A stretch of 44,690 nucleotides of DNA from Bacteroidales bacterium. GTDB taxonomy: Bacteria > Bacteroidota > Bacteroidia > Bacteroidales > WRLA01. How positions within the stretch are numbered: the stretch's first letter is position 1; each line of letters opens with the position of its first letter. The stretch lies in assembly GCA_009777825.1 (NCBI GenBank), contig WRLA01000017.1, positions 1 to 44,690 of the forward strand. The letters are read 5' to 3'. The notes under the pieces were generated by a model. It had not been told where the DNA came from and did not search any database. It was given only the letters and a program-made list of their open reading frames with translations. Positions 13,601 through 19,163 of this stretch are shown here, one piece after another. The position numbers and the translations under genes are program-made.

Positions 13601-13895
13601 CCAGCGTATAACCATTGAGCCCGACGCCGGTTGTAGCGTCATTAATCCACGTCAGCCAGTCGGCATTCTTCGCGTTGCCCCTTCCGGACATGTGCGAGAG
13701 CATCCCGCTACCGTCGTTAGGAGTGTACAACGACGACTTCGTCATCGTCCCTTTCTCCTTGATCATCTGTCCGTCAAACAGCGCCGAAGCCGCCTTGACC
13801 GGAATAAGTTCCTGCGCCCATAAAGCGCTTAAACTTCCAAAGCACAACGCAACAAAAAGCGCCATGCAAACCAATTTTGTAAAAAATTTGTTCAT
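1674..13895 (-). CDS. Giant modular T9SS-secreted adhesin-like surface protein (4,073 aa)
   Basis: This is a predicted secreted or cell-surface protein exported by the type IX system; binding partners are unknown. A signal peptide (MNKFFTKLVCMALFVALCFG, ending near SALWAQ) is followed by several module types. Two GDGWN modules lie at about 262-365 and 3472-3572. Five copies of a ~180-residue module with the core YSYTQQIFD lie at about 368-552, 862-1035, 1107-1288, 1713-1895 and 2632-2817. A glycine-rich domain (ALK/LTK type) spans about 568-822. Two propeller-like segments lie at about 1405-1613 and 3132-3375. A cleaved-adhesin domain as in gingipains and HagA (EDFES, DNYVITP, NLPAGTKYIAWRH, LDDITVYG) spans about 1997-2168. 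Three YYREGTxCG modules lie at about 2232-2402, 2412-2578 and 2872-3038. Fibronectin type III-like stretches (YNIYRDG, LTWDAP) link them and fill the C-terminal third. The tail from about residue 3990 (ISVYPNPA ... GAYIFKL) is a type A sorting domain. The frame has no break over 12 kb. The module assignment is by eye. Confidence 0.9.
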   Translation of the reverse strand: MNKFFTKLVCMALFVALCFGSLSALWAQELIPVKAASALFDGQMIKEKGTMTKSSLYTPNDGSGMLSHMSGRGNAKNADWLTWINDATTGVGLNGYTLGFFSRFATGDLTSYAGQYLTKVRYCPLSFSSPNPVTSFGDYPHIQVWVGGTYDGTNFTGGTMVADVVAEDFTFNFDNFVNLPTPILIDGTQEIWFGVVYNMVAGYPVYTIDNGGPDFIAGKTDLMYYPAAGLWLPGSALITGAPQYGWYLAGYTRDPLPTETCTVTVEMTDDWGDGWNQGYISFVDQNGIEWDVVTMNFDMGTNIATVVLPANLTINCYWNAGLYDDEVGFVIKDVNGTVLYNCATGALDGQPGLFTSFVNDACGTPPIPTDCDDYPVVGGNTGTNYTLPINTFYSYSYTQQIYDEAEIGATGDITSISFQYIFATGQNNKPNQSVYVGHTSKTTFASNTDWVPFDELTLVYSGSLDWNNSEPWFTIPFDQPFAYTGGNLVVAVLNNHGAYNTSSNFTFNIHNVTGNKALAYRKDNTPAGPIDPTDYSGWEPSRLFLYTYTNHVQFEICTGDPGSGDPDCPYIFTYTGNVQTVELQPGVDYTIECWGAKGGDAKNGTGGLGGYSKGTVSVTAPTTYYVYVGGKGSTVSTTTADGGWNGGGGMYGIHSSGNDGGTGGGGTDVRTSQNTTYADRIIVAGGGGGATGYNSYTGDGGVGGGTNGGDGTTNRPPSGGSEFNGKGGTQTAGGAAGGSMPAYVTAGAFGTGGNYTTSGTLGGNAGGGGWYGGGASSWGGGGGAGSGYIGGVTGGITAQPNEGAFVANPDATGNGYVKITCTGGSSNDCNPPTNLVASYTTDCKAELTWDAPAGKGMGKAPGDCDDVICGTGTSNYYDPLPGWYGWSRNIMLFEASELGQAGDITDVAFYITNINASQRPMKIYLMYTSATTLNSQYVWNDMKAQATLVYDDQTAFPTAGWQTFAITPFAYDGTQNLLVLVEGTGCTVSGGCSAQCRYTAKTESHWYLRADNNPPADGSLAGTRNSNRPNITFTICETGASGNHTYNIYRDGDATPIATVTTEYYLDEGFNTAIPHTWEVKAVCDGGAESDAAENNLPACGGTGPVICDDYIIGTGTSGTYDIPVNTYYRYSYTQQIFDESEIGDPGEIMSIAYQYFYNVSQDNKPNQSVYIGHTTKSNFASTADWIPFNELTPVFSGSLNWNNSEPWFTIPFDASFTYTGGNLVVAVLNNHGDYNTSYNNTFYYHEASDYKTLHYRVDGSTPINPATVPSATGRIINRSNVMFHICTGGGGDCNPVQNLQAAYENGCDVVLTWQPPVGKGAGKAMQKPMTVSDAEKGLAPAEITEETIQNNVPEIPESEKLTMGQAALAGGSSNTARTNPNASYMEPKDYMKGPGSEVILTTTTTTYKGTVANPFGPSIGSAGYVQCLDYINGVIYGVRWSNGSQFGTVNPTNGSFSVIHPNFHLQGSDGASIAHNPVNGLTYVFPWTGDDTEAPRFGTVDLATGNFTTIATWSNDGTHTYYAAIDMDGTCYALHNLTANFGTIDLATGNFTPTATLPGISQVNYIQDLAFDRETGELYWIAQTSSGNNYYKIDKTTGTLTNLGANTLDPMGFCTITESGDPCPAVTGVTATVAAGTQNVNIAWTAVAGATSTEVTRDGGVIATLSGTATSHTDNNVTPGSHTYCVRAIFPTGDDCIPQSVCAPAVMVSEILSGDCNAVIVGSGNTAQYYYPIVSLYNYSYTQQIFDAAELDANVGDEITALSFNYVLGTPRAFAIEIYLGNTTQSTFASTSNFISISDLTSVFDGTVTFDNSQTWFTIDVDPFVYTGDNIVIAVVNKALNTWFSGDPFLVHTTTGNKGVRYYRDASMINLTNPMDGSPSNGTGTTRNNVRFVICGGSGSVTYNVYKDGDFLGTTNSLTYTDLGTDADPHEWCVTVACDGGGESTAECVTLPGCENPCHPIENLNAEYDGDCNVLITWDPPVGKGAGKNAGKAVILYEDFESLVVGSDGVGYTPPTGWTLVDADGDGNNWYGLKNAGSPIIPGHGDNSLMTSASWIGVPLSPDNYVITPDVTGATSVDYWISAQDESYAAEHYALCASSTGTAPSDFTIVFEETLTSKDSKDKARGESKQGNWYNRTVNLPAGTKYIAWRHFASYDWFRINLDDITVYGEGGDPPPPAEGAYNVYRDDVLIGITDDEFFIDTEAGAEYTDHEWCVTVNCGGGTGPGTGVSGTLTTQYHANNGSGANYFDLVAGPQKVTVDALDISFTNAGNAEIHFYYREGTVCGHGDSNAGWTYMGISNVTVVVTGNGNYTYVPLPETLTIPAGETRGLYVATFGDVPGRVRYYGTAVTPCGSTPTPIQGTNDDLSLLGGYGVSAPAAPFTGTLNAERHFAGTVYYTVGGKSVGKDGKAEGTLASPYDNGAAQGGGVAFDMIAGAEDVTITEIEFPIGTTIGTRSIIAYYRENTACGNHQSSAGWTSIGPIDVDVTTPIPALTSVPLPTPITIPAGETYGFYFGVLNAGFEGIRYNGNSSTVCAATTVATNSDLTIKGGIGLQTISAPFSQTGNWIERNFAGVVHYSTGGVTPPEPGGVSDPVCITLPPCGDCEPPHNLIAAYDNSCNVNLTWSPPVVGLGCDDVPVGTGTTQTQGFPCNTYWNRGYSQQIFDAAELGGVPGTINSISFNYFHASPITSANQAILLGNTTQSTFAGETQWIPANQLQQVFAGTVNYSNANGGWTTITFDTPFEYTGDNLVVAYVNNKGSNDGSAARFNLHSAPNKGITYYYDSGPVIDPANPPTSGGFNTNTLLYRNNVIFNICSGEEVEALYNIYRDGVRIESEYPDLAYTDYGNNMNTGHTWMVKAICDIISGGSGAPGSITTQPGANYGGAIAFDIIAGAEDITLTEIQTYFYDAGVATVHVYYREGTACGFINNPTGWNYVGNTEVTVPAPGGTYTLAPFFNVPGTITIPAGETYGIYIATFGATSGRVCYYNGGGTCGVLTVSNSDLTIKGGQAATTPLDPFGGSMFQERCFAGTINYTVGGGITYSESAPIKATLEECTICMWPKNLEVTYDEDCICATVTWDKPGQGAKNGGKAMTATVEPTIPEGAEVVSQERTSQGEVEVSTLLDNSGIYTGAPYVMSDLSRGDYIYGVQAYYGMPQEHVKISLASPGQGTTQSPFYMGTLGGEYYDGYYYCSSDDGNFYKVDHNTGAYTILINHGAYFNDMTYDYANNIMYGLRTNTTTVTSTIYSVDLNSGAATLVSTLTGMSGSGFITIACNVSGDMYGITLDGSGATLYSINLSASTCTSIGGTGLTSNFAQGSTFDHETGIYYWCNYRGSGASNLCIVNVSTGTATPVNSNAIGEICGAYIPFVANQDVAKAPAPFNVTAMGTSLKAKVTWTNPTETLAGDPLPSTFDLVLLRDGNPIETFTGVGSGQNMSYTDNEVPSAGNHCYSAYAVTSEGNGVSASDCDLFGNMCSIRFEKYDDYGDGWNGGNITVEIDGNTVATVGLTNGNYATETLSIPAGELKLYWNAGSWDEEVSFEVYDAEDELIYVSPNGMSGMAGLLYTGDLSCGISYNIYRDGVLIAAGWGDTEYLDDELDCTLEHTWYVTVACSPEGESGPTNELWLRSCCVCDPIDPCGYEPQQPKEGVVEFTWDAPDIPGYLGVKITRDGIIIAPLVTDMHHTDYVSVGNHVYCFTALYLKPECTESEATCCTVYVYPQCDPVENVTATIIGPAKVRVEWMPVEAYGLVDYTIFRDGETTALGNTTATFYIDEPVEVGPHFYSVVANYHKLAPTEYNCTESEPTESNEIVIEPCIAIDPTTLEVTETATDHITITWDYDLTTYPGTTFDIYRDFVLIDNTDELTYTDEGTFAENVVYQYCVTPAYETCQVTPACVDAYIPPCVPLDVTDLELEGNYDAKTVTLTWTYAGTDATYTILRNNKELVTGITAKTYTDETIEYDVVYKYCVVPVADCPGGGMACNTIVVNGVNINELDGISVYPNPASTAVTIKGAEVVQLDIYNAIGQLVQTIKSVEGEYISTVDVSNYETGAYIFKLHTADKAVITKPIVVARY

Positions 13896-14029
13896 AACCT
13901 AAATTTTTAATTTATAATTTATTATCTATCTATATTCCTAACTACTATATTTACAATCAATTACGGTTACTAATACCTGCCTTTTTTAAGCGCCATCCTT
14001 CTGTCAACCGGCACTCAAAAAAAGTTCGT

Positions 14030-14058
14030 CAAATATACGCATTTTTTTAATATGCAAA
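14030..14058 (-). promoter_or_regulatory. Candidate promoter of the giant adhesin gene
   Basis: On the minus strand TTTG (14058-14055) is followed after 17 bases by TATATTTG (14037-14030), which fits the Bacteroidota -33/-7 pattern TTTG and TAnnTTTG. Transcription would start near 14,023, giving an AT-rich untranslated leader of about 125 bases. No Shine-Dalgarno site is evident before the ATG. Confidence 0.5.
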
Positions 14059-14109
14059 CGAAAAAAAAATTTTTTTACTTTTTTTTTACTTTTTCTGCCA
14101 TTGATTGTT

Positions 14110-14256
14110 GTCTGAACTATGATTTTAGAGTGATTTTAGGGATTTATGTGATTGTGTCTCTTTTTTTGCCACGTTGCGGGTCAAGCCCACAATGACGATC
14201 ACGAATTTCTCTGTGTAACTCTGTTCTCTTCCCCTTTCGGGGGAAGCAAAGGGGGG
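14110..14256. repeat. Interspersed repeat fragments in the 13,896-14,419 gap
   Basis: This gene-free stretch holds pieces of three repeat families that recur elsewhere in the window. GTCTGAACTATGATTTTA (14110-14127) is identical to the left arm of the palindrome at 20314. A CGTTGCGGGTCAAGCCCAC...AATGACG segment follows (about 14170-14196), then a CCCC-TTTC-GGGG palindrome (about 14229-14247) related to those near 1636 and 20281. The remaining bases to 14419 hold nothing I recognise. The repeats are probably non-coding. Confidence 0.5.
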
Positions 14257-14419
14257 CTGCGCCTCTGTGCTGGAAAAAAATATTCAACACAGAGTGGGTA
14301 TTTTCCGTTGTAAAATGAAAAAATTGAATAACAAGATGATTGGGATCTGAAAAAAACACCCAACTGATAATTTTGGGTACTGAAATGCGGAATATGAGGA
14401 CTGAGACAACCTCTTTGTG

Positions 14420-15931
14420 TCAATTGAGATTCCGATGCTCATCCCTTAGCAAGTCATTCACCGTTTTCACCGGGTTGAAGGTGATGAGCGGCACTTCGAC
14501 GAAGAGCGTTATCCACTTTGCCATGGCGCCGTTCCACAGTCCGGGCAGTTCTTGCGCTTTCAGCAGTTTGCCGTCTTTCGACTTTTCGGAGATGAAGCCG
14601 GTTTTCGGGTCAACGAACCGGCGCAGGTCGAAAGGATTGCCGTCGTGGTCTTTGACGCTGCACACCAAGTCCACGGGGTTGAAGTGGGTCGCGCCTTTGG
14701 CGATGGTGGCTTGTTGGTCGTTTTTCATCTCAATCTGCGACGACTCCACGATTTGCAGACTGACGTTCCTTTCGGCGTCGCCGACGAAGAACGGTCCGCC
14801 GCCCGGCTCGCCTTCGTTCTTCACCATGCCGCAAATCCGGATAGGACGGGCGAGAAACTCTTTTAAAAAGTCCGCTTTTTCCGGTTCCGACCATGATTTG
14901 AAAGGCGCAGGAAGGTGTAGATAAAGCGTTTTTTCTATAAAATCCGTTGCTTCTTCGATGCCTTGTTTCGGATGTTGTTGCAGGGAGTTCAGAAGACGTT
15001 TGACGTCGTCGGTGATATGGATGAGCAATCCGCCCAAGGCTTTCTTATGTAATATGGTATCGGGTTTCAGGCGGTCGGGGACGACGTTGTCAATGTTTTT
15101 GATGAAGACGATGTCGGCGTTGATGTCGTTGAGGTTTTCTATCAGGGCGCCGTGTCCGGCGGGACGGAACAGCAACGAGCCGTCGGCATTGCGAAAGGGC
15201 GTGTTGTCGAGATTGACGGCGATGGTGTCGGTGGAGGATTTCTGTTGGGAAAAGCCGATTTCAAAATCCACGCCGAAAGCGGTTTCGTACTTTTCTGTAA
15301 CACTTTCCAACGCTTTCACGAAGTATTCCTGATGTTCGGGCGACACGGTGAAGTGGATAAAGACTTTATTGTCAGCCGATTTGCCATAGTTGGCGCCCTC
15401 CACCAAATGCTCTTCGACAGCCAAACGACAGCCGTCGGCATAGCGGTGAAAACGCAATAGTCCTTTCGGCAGATTTCCGTAGTTTAAACCCTCCTTTTCC
15501 AACAGACAGGCTACTATCTCTTTCGGCGATGCCTGTTCGATATCTTTTCCCGACTTTTGGCACGCCGCTTTCAGGTCGTCGTAGAAAGCAAATTGACGGA
15601 TATTTTCGATAAACTGTTGTACATCAACATCTTGTATATCATCTTGTTCATTTAAAAAAGCGAAGAGCGACTTAAACATGCGACTTGCCGCCCCCGAAGC
15701 CGGCGCCAGCAAAACCACTTTTAGGTGCGGTGCACGTGCGTCGAAATCGTTTGCCAACTGCTGTATCTGCTCTGCTGAAAAACGTTGGATGCCGTGATTT
15801 TCAACCGTTGCGGCGTCCACAAGGTTCACGTATGGGAAACCTTGGATAAAATTTTCTATTTGCCGCTCCACCGCTTCCGGCGTTTGTCCGTGGCGGTGGA
15901 TTTGATCTGTGTCATAAATAGTCCAATTCAT
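14420..15931 (-). CDS. DUF4301 family protein, possible nucleotidyltransferase fold
   Basis: I recognise this as the Bacteroidota family DUF4301, whose function is not established. The start is placed at the ATG at 15931 (MNWTIYDTDQIHRHGQ), giving 503 residues. An upstream in-frame ATG at 16099 would add 56 low-complexity residues lying wholly inside the preceding channel gene. The segment VVLLAPASGAASRMFKSL (about 75-92) recalls the nucleotide-binding loop of sugar nucleotidyltransferases, and GHGALIENLNDI with IKNIDNVVPD further on recalls UDP-sugar pyrophosphorylases; that link is inference. The gene begins 4 bases after the stop of the YbdG-like channel on the same strand, so the two are very likely co-transcribed. 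No terminator is visible after the stop. Confidence 0.75.
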   Translation of the reverse strand: MNWTIYDTDQIHRHGQTPEAVERQIENFIQGFPYVNLVDAATVENHGIQRFSAEQIQQLANDFDARAPHLKVVLLAPASGAASRMFKSLFAFLNEQDDIQDVDVQQFIENIRQFAFYDDLKAACQKSGKDIEQASPKEIVACLLEKEGLNYGNLPKGLLRFHRYADGCRLAVEEHLVEGANYGKSADNKVFIHFTVSPEHQEYFVKALESVTEKYETAFGVDFEIGFSQQKSSTDTIAVNLDNTPFRNADGSLLFRPAGHGALIENLNDINADIVFIKNIDNVVPDRLKPDTILHKKALGGLLIHITDDVKRLLNSLQQHPKQGIEEATDFIEKTLYLHLPAPFKSWSEPEKADFLKEFLARPIRICGMVKNEGEPGGGPFFVGDAERNVSLQIVESSQIEMKNDQQATIAKGATHFNPVDLVCSVKDHDGNPFDLRRFVDPKTGFISEKSKDGKLLKAQELPGLWNGAMAKWITLFVEVPLITFNPVKTVNDLLRDEHRNLN

Positions 15932-15935
15932 ATAA

Positions 15936-17192
15936 TCAGTGTCTTTTTCTATAATCGTTCCACGAAGGATTTTGGAATATAAGCAGGTCGAAATGGCTGA
16001 TGGCGGAGATGACGTGGTCGAAGATGTCGGATTGTATTTTTTCGTATTCGAACCAGTTGGTGGTTTTGGCGAAGCCATAAATTTCGATGGGGATGCCAAG
16101 GTTGGTGGGTTGTAACTGTCTCGCCATCAGCGTAAAGTCGTGGCTGAGCATGGGATGGTTTTCCAAATAGCGTTGCAGGTAGATGCGGAAAATGCCCAGA
16201 TTGGTCAGATGGCGCCCGTTCACTTCTACCTCTTTGTCGAATGTGATGGCGTTGTTATGTTCTGCTATTTCTTTCTCTTTTCTGGATATATATTCGTCCA
16301 AATATTCTATTTTCCGGAATTTGTCCAACATCTCTTTTGTACAGAAGTGCACGCTGGTCATGTCTAAGAAGATGGAGCGTTTGATGCGCCTGACGCCGGA
16401 CGTTGACATGCCGCGCCAGTTCTTCACCGGCTTGGTAATCAGGTCGTAAGCGGGGACTGTGGTGATGGTGTTGTCCCAGTTTTGCACTTTGACGGCGACG
16501 AGCGAGATTTCGGTTACGTTGCCGTCGGCGTCGGCGCTTGGCATCTCGATCCAGTCGCCGGGCAAAACCATCCTGTTAGCCGTCAACTGGATACCGGCGA
16601 CCAAACCCAAGATGGAATCTTTAAACACCAACATCATAATGGCGGAAGCGCCGGCTAATGAAACCATAAGATCCTTTATTGGGATTCCTATCAGTATGCA
16701 AATAATGAAAATAGCGGCAAGGATGTAAATCACCGTTTTTGCCGCCTGGACAATGCTTTTGATGGATCCTTGTTTCTTACTATAAACGTCGTTAAAAGCG
16801 TTTACAACGGAAATGAAGATCATAGCGGTTACAACAACCGTACACATTTGCAAAATCACAAGAACAAACTGAGCCATGTCCGACATGGGAACTTTGGGCT
16901 GTGGCTTAAATAAAACCCATATCAACGACCTGGCAACTATCAGGTTTGGAATATATAAAATCCACCTGTATAACTTTCTGTTTATTAACGCTTTGTGAAA
17001 TCCTTCTTTTTTCTTGTTAAGAAATTTTTTCATAAAAAAGAGTATCAGGCGGTATATTCCGTAAAAGAGAAAATACGCCACCACAACCCAGCAGATAAAC
17101 ATAAACCAGTTGGCGTAATCATTGCCCTCGTAGGCTGCAAAACCTAATGACCGCAGCCATTCGCTAACCATTTTTCCTAATTGTTTCATCAT
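15936..17192 (-). CDS. ybdG: YbdG-like mechanosensitive channel (MscS superfamily)
   Basis: This is a predicted inner-membrane small-conductance mechanosensitive channel that relieves osmotic pressure. The start ATGATG at 17192/17189 (MMKQLGKMVSEWLRSLGF) is preferred over the upstream start at 17261, which lies upstream of the likely promoter. The order is several N-terminal membrane segments (about residues 25-200), then the pore-lining and beta region with AIMMLVFKDSILGLVAGIQL, GDWIEMP and VQNWDNTITTVPAYDL, then a soluble C-terminal domain ending in the family-like FEYEKIQSDIFDHV. The closeness of these motifs to E. coli YbdG is from memory. About 418 residues fits that subfamily. The DUF4301 gene follows after 4 bases. 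Confidence 0.88.
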   Translation of the reverse strand: MMKQLGKMVSEWLRSLGFAAYEGNDYANWFMFICWVVVAYFLFYGIYRLILFFMKKFLNKKKEGFHKALINRKLYRWILYIPNLIVARSLIWVLFKPQPKVPMSDMAQFVLVILQMCTVVVTAMIFISVVNAFNDVYSKKQGSIKSIVQAAKTVIYILAAIFIICILIGIPIKDLMVSLAGASAIMMLVFKDSILGLVAGIQLTANRMVLPGDWIEMPSADADGNVTEISLVAVKVQNWDNTITTVPAYDLITKPVKNWRGMSTSGVRRIKRSIFLDMTSVHFCTKEMLDKFRKIEYLDEYISRKEKEIAEHNNAITFDKEVEVNGRHLTNLGIFRIYLQRYLENHPMLSHDFTLMARQLQPTNLGIPIEIYGFAKTTNWFEYEKIQSDIFDHVISAISHFDLLIFQNPSWNDYRKRH

Positions 17193-17214
17193 AGTCTTAT
17201 ATATTTTTACACGG

Positions 17215-17222
17215 CAAAGGTA
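17215..17222 (-). promoter_or_regulatory. Candidate -7 box before the YbdG-like channel gene
   Basis: TACCTTTG on the minus strand fits the Bacteroidota -7 consensus TAnnTTTG and sits 23 bases before the first ATG. I see no well-spaced TTTG upstream, only a TTG 24 bases away, so support is moderate. Confidence 0.4.
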
Positions 17223-17239
17223 CGATTTTTTCATAAATG

Positions 17240-17275
17240 AAAAACGCAACATCTTGAACAAAATGTTGCGTTTTA
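17240..17275 (-). terminator. Terminator after tRNA-Leu
   Basis: A perfect 12-bp stem AAAACGCAACAT (17241-17252) / ATGTTGCGTTTT (17263-17274) with a 10-base loop lies just downstream of tRNA-Leu on the minus strand and is followed there by a short T-run. It separates the tRNA from the channel operon. Confidence 0.75.
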
Positions 17276-17281
17276 CCCAGT

Positions 17282-17364
17282 ACCCGAGGCCGGGATCGAA
17301 CCGGCACGAGCATTACCTCATCGGTTTTTGAGACCGACGCGTCTACCAATTCCGCCACTCGGGC
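17282..17364 (-). tRNA. tRNA-Leu (CAA)
   Basis: The minus strand folds into a cloverleaf with the long variable arm of class II tRNAs. The acceptor arms are GCCCGAG and CTCGGGT (with a terminal G-U pair), the T-loop is GGTTCGATCCC, and the anticodon stem-loop TCGGT-CTCAAAA-ACCGA gives the anticodon CAA, reading UUG. The CCA end is not encoded. Confidence 0.93.
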
Positions 17365-17395
17365 GCATTCATTTTATGAACACTTTTTTGAGGGT

Positions 17396-17425
17396 GCAAA
17401 GGTAACATTTTTTTTTGATACCAAA
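17396..17425 (-). promoter_or_regulatory. Promoter of tRNA-Leu
   Basis: On the minus strand TTTG (17425-17422), an 18-base spacer and TACCTTTG (17403-17396) form a Bacteroidota-type promoter about 32 bases before the tRNA. It overlaps the oppositely directed promoter of the DUF6311 gene. Confidence 0.6.
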
Positions 17426-17441
17426 AATAATTGTACATTTG
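17414..17441 (+). promoter_or_regulatory. Candidate promoter of the DUF6311 gene
   Basis: TTTG (17414-17417), a 16-base spacer and TACATTTG (17434-17441) fit the Bacteroidota pattern with a slightly short spacer. The leader to the ATG at 17465 would be only about 17 bases and has no Shine-Dalgarno site. Confidence 0.45.
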
Positions 17442-17464
17442 CAACAAAAATACATCACGATTTT

Positions 17465-19144
17465 ATGTCAAAGTTCGTTAAAAATACAGATTTGTGGATA
17501 ACAGTTTCGTTGTCAATCATTTTCTATTTGTTGATATTTACGCCGAAGTCGTTGTCGCCGTCCAACATCAATTTGGTGATGGAGGGGAGAGACGATGTAA
17601 CGCAAAATTATATCGGTAGCGCATTGTTTCGGGCGGAGCCGCTTTCGTGGGATCTGTTTAGCATGCAATCGTTACAATATCCGTACATCGGCTCGCCGCT
17701 GCAAACGGATAGCAATCCGCTCGTTTCACTGATTTTCAAGTTGTTGAAACCGTTGGGCTTTAAGGCAGAGTATCAATTTTTCGGGATTTGGATTTTGTTT
17801 AACTTCATGATGTCGGCGGTGATGTCGGTGTTGATTTTCCGACATATCTTCAACAAAAACAACGGCTTATTCCAAAAACGGGAACGATGGCGTAACGTCT
17901 TGTTAATCACTGTTTCGTCTGTGTTTTTCATTGTCTCGCCCATCGTTTTAAACAGAGCATTTTATCACGTTACTTTGACTGCCCATTGGATTATTTTGAT
18001 GGCAATCCTAACCTATTTGGACAACAGATTGTCGCTCAAAACGTGGCTGTACATCGGATTACAGTTGTTTATCACAGCAGGCATCCATCCCTATTTTCTG
18101 GGAATGACGTTGCCGATATTTGCCGCGCTCGTCGTCAAAAAAATGATAAAAAAAGAGGTTCGTTTTAAAAATGTTTTGTTGGGCGCAGGAGGGCTGTGTG
18201 CTCTTCTCGTTTGTTGCTATTTCATTTTTTACATGGGCGGCGAAGCAGACAGAGGCGGATATGGCTACTACAAAGCCAACCTCAACGCTTTCATCAACCC
18301 CTATCGCAACGAATCGCTCTTTATCAAGAAGATGGCAACCTTTCACGGAGGCGAAAACGAAGGCGACAATTATTTAGGGTTAGGATTGATTATTCTATCC
18401 GTCTGGGCAACTTTCTATGCCATAAAACACGGACGCGCCTATTTTTCCAAACACAAAGAACTTGCCGTCGGGTGCCTGCTTTTAACCCTGTTTGCGCTCA
18501 GTTGCAACATCCATTTGGGCAGTTTAACGATTTTGGAATATAAATTTTCTCCTCAAGTTTTTGAGATACTTCGCTCCTCCGGACGATTCCTGTGGCCCGT
18601 GTGGTATTTGCTCGCGTTTGGCTCCATCTATCTGTTGACCAAAAAATATAAATCGAAAGTCGCACTTATCATTCCCATTCTCTTGGTCGTTCAACTCATA
18701 GACCTCTCCCCCTTGTTTAAAGCGAAAAAAGAGGTCATCAACAATCGTTCTAAAACGGAATATGTCAATCCGTTGCAGTCGCAGGAGTGGGATATTATAT
18801 TGAAAGAGTACCCGCATATCGTGCTTCCTCCTTTTAACTATTGGTACGATGACAAAACGATATTCATGTATTACGATTTTTGGCTTCAGGCGCTAAAACC
18901 GGATGTTACCGTGAACACAGGACACTTTTCAATGGAGAAAAGAAACAACAAAATACAAACCGAAAAGGCGGTGGAGGAAGTTAAAAGAGGTGAAATCCCG
19001 GTTTTAGGATATAAAGCCGTATATATCATACCGGATGATTTATATGAGGAAATAGAGTCTAAAGCGCTGACAGACAGTACGATGAAAAATTTTTCGCTCA
19101 ATATAAAAACAATAGACGGAGTACATAATATATTATGTAACTAA
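17465..19144 (+). CDS. DUF6311 family polytopic membrane protein (GT-C-like)
   Basis: This 559-residue protein has about ten or more hydrophobic segments spread over residues 10-440 and a soluble C-terminal tail. The N-terminal loop after the first membrane helix (NLVMEGRDDVTQNYIGSALFR ... PYIGSPLQTDSNPL) carries acidic residues at the place where GT-C glycosyltransferases keep their catalytic Asp/Glu. The QYFGIW-like motif (YQFFGIWILFNF) and overall layout match what I recall of DUF6311. An envelope sugar-transfer role is therefore plausible but inferred. It is transcribed alone, divergent from tRNA-Leu, and converges on the Rieske-like lipoprotein gene 19 bases later. Confidence 0.65.
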   Translation: MSKFVKNTDLWITVSLSIIFYLLIFTPKSLSPSNINLVMEGRDDVTQNYIGSALFRAEPLSWDLFSMQSLQYPYIGSPLQTDSNPLVSLIFKLLKPLGFKAEYQFFGIWILFNFMMSAVMSVLIFRHIFNKNNGLFQKRERWRNVLLITVSSVFFIVSPIVLNRAFYHVTLTAHWIILMAILTYLDNRLSLKTWLYIGLQLFITAGIHPYFLGMTLPIFAALVVKKMIKKEVRFKNVLLGAGGLCALLVCCYFIFYMGGEADRGGYGYYKANLNAFINPYRNESLFIKKMATFHGGENEGDNYLGLGLIILSVWATFYAIKHGRAYFSKHKELAVGCLLLTLFALSCNIHLGSLTILEYKFSPQVFEILRSSGRFLWPVWYLLAFGSIYLLTKKYKSKVALIIPILLVVQLIDLSPLFKAKKEVINNRSKTEYVNPLQSQEWDIILKEYPHIVLPPFNYWYDDKTIFMYYDFWLQALKPDVTVNTGHFSMEKRNNKIQTEKAVEEVKRGEIPVLGYKAVYIIPDDLYEEIESKALTDSTMKNFSLNIKTIDGVHNILCN

Positions 19145-19163
19145 CCGAAATGGATAGAATGGA

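Noticed and set aside
15932..16099. Longer start for the DUF4301 protein at 16099
   Set aside because: The added 56 residues are Ser/Thr/Pro-rich low complexity and overlap the end of the upstream channel gene in another frame; homology-like sequence begins at MNWTIYD.
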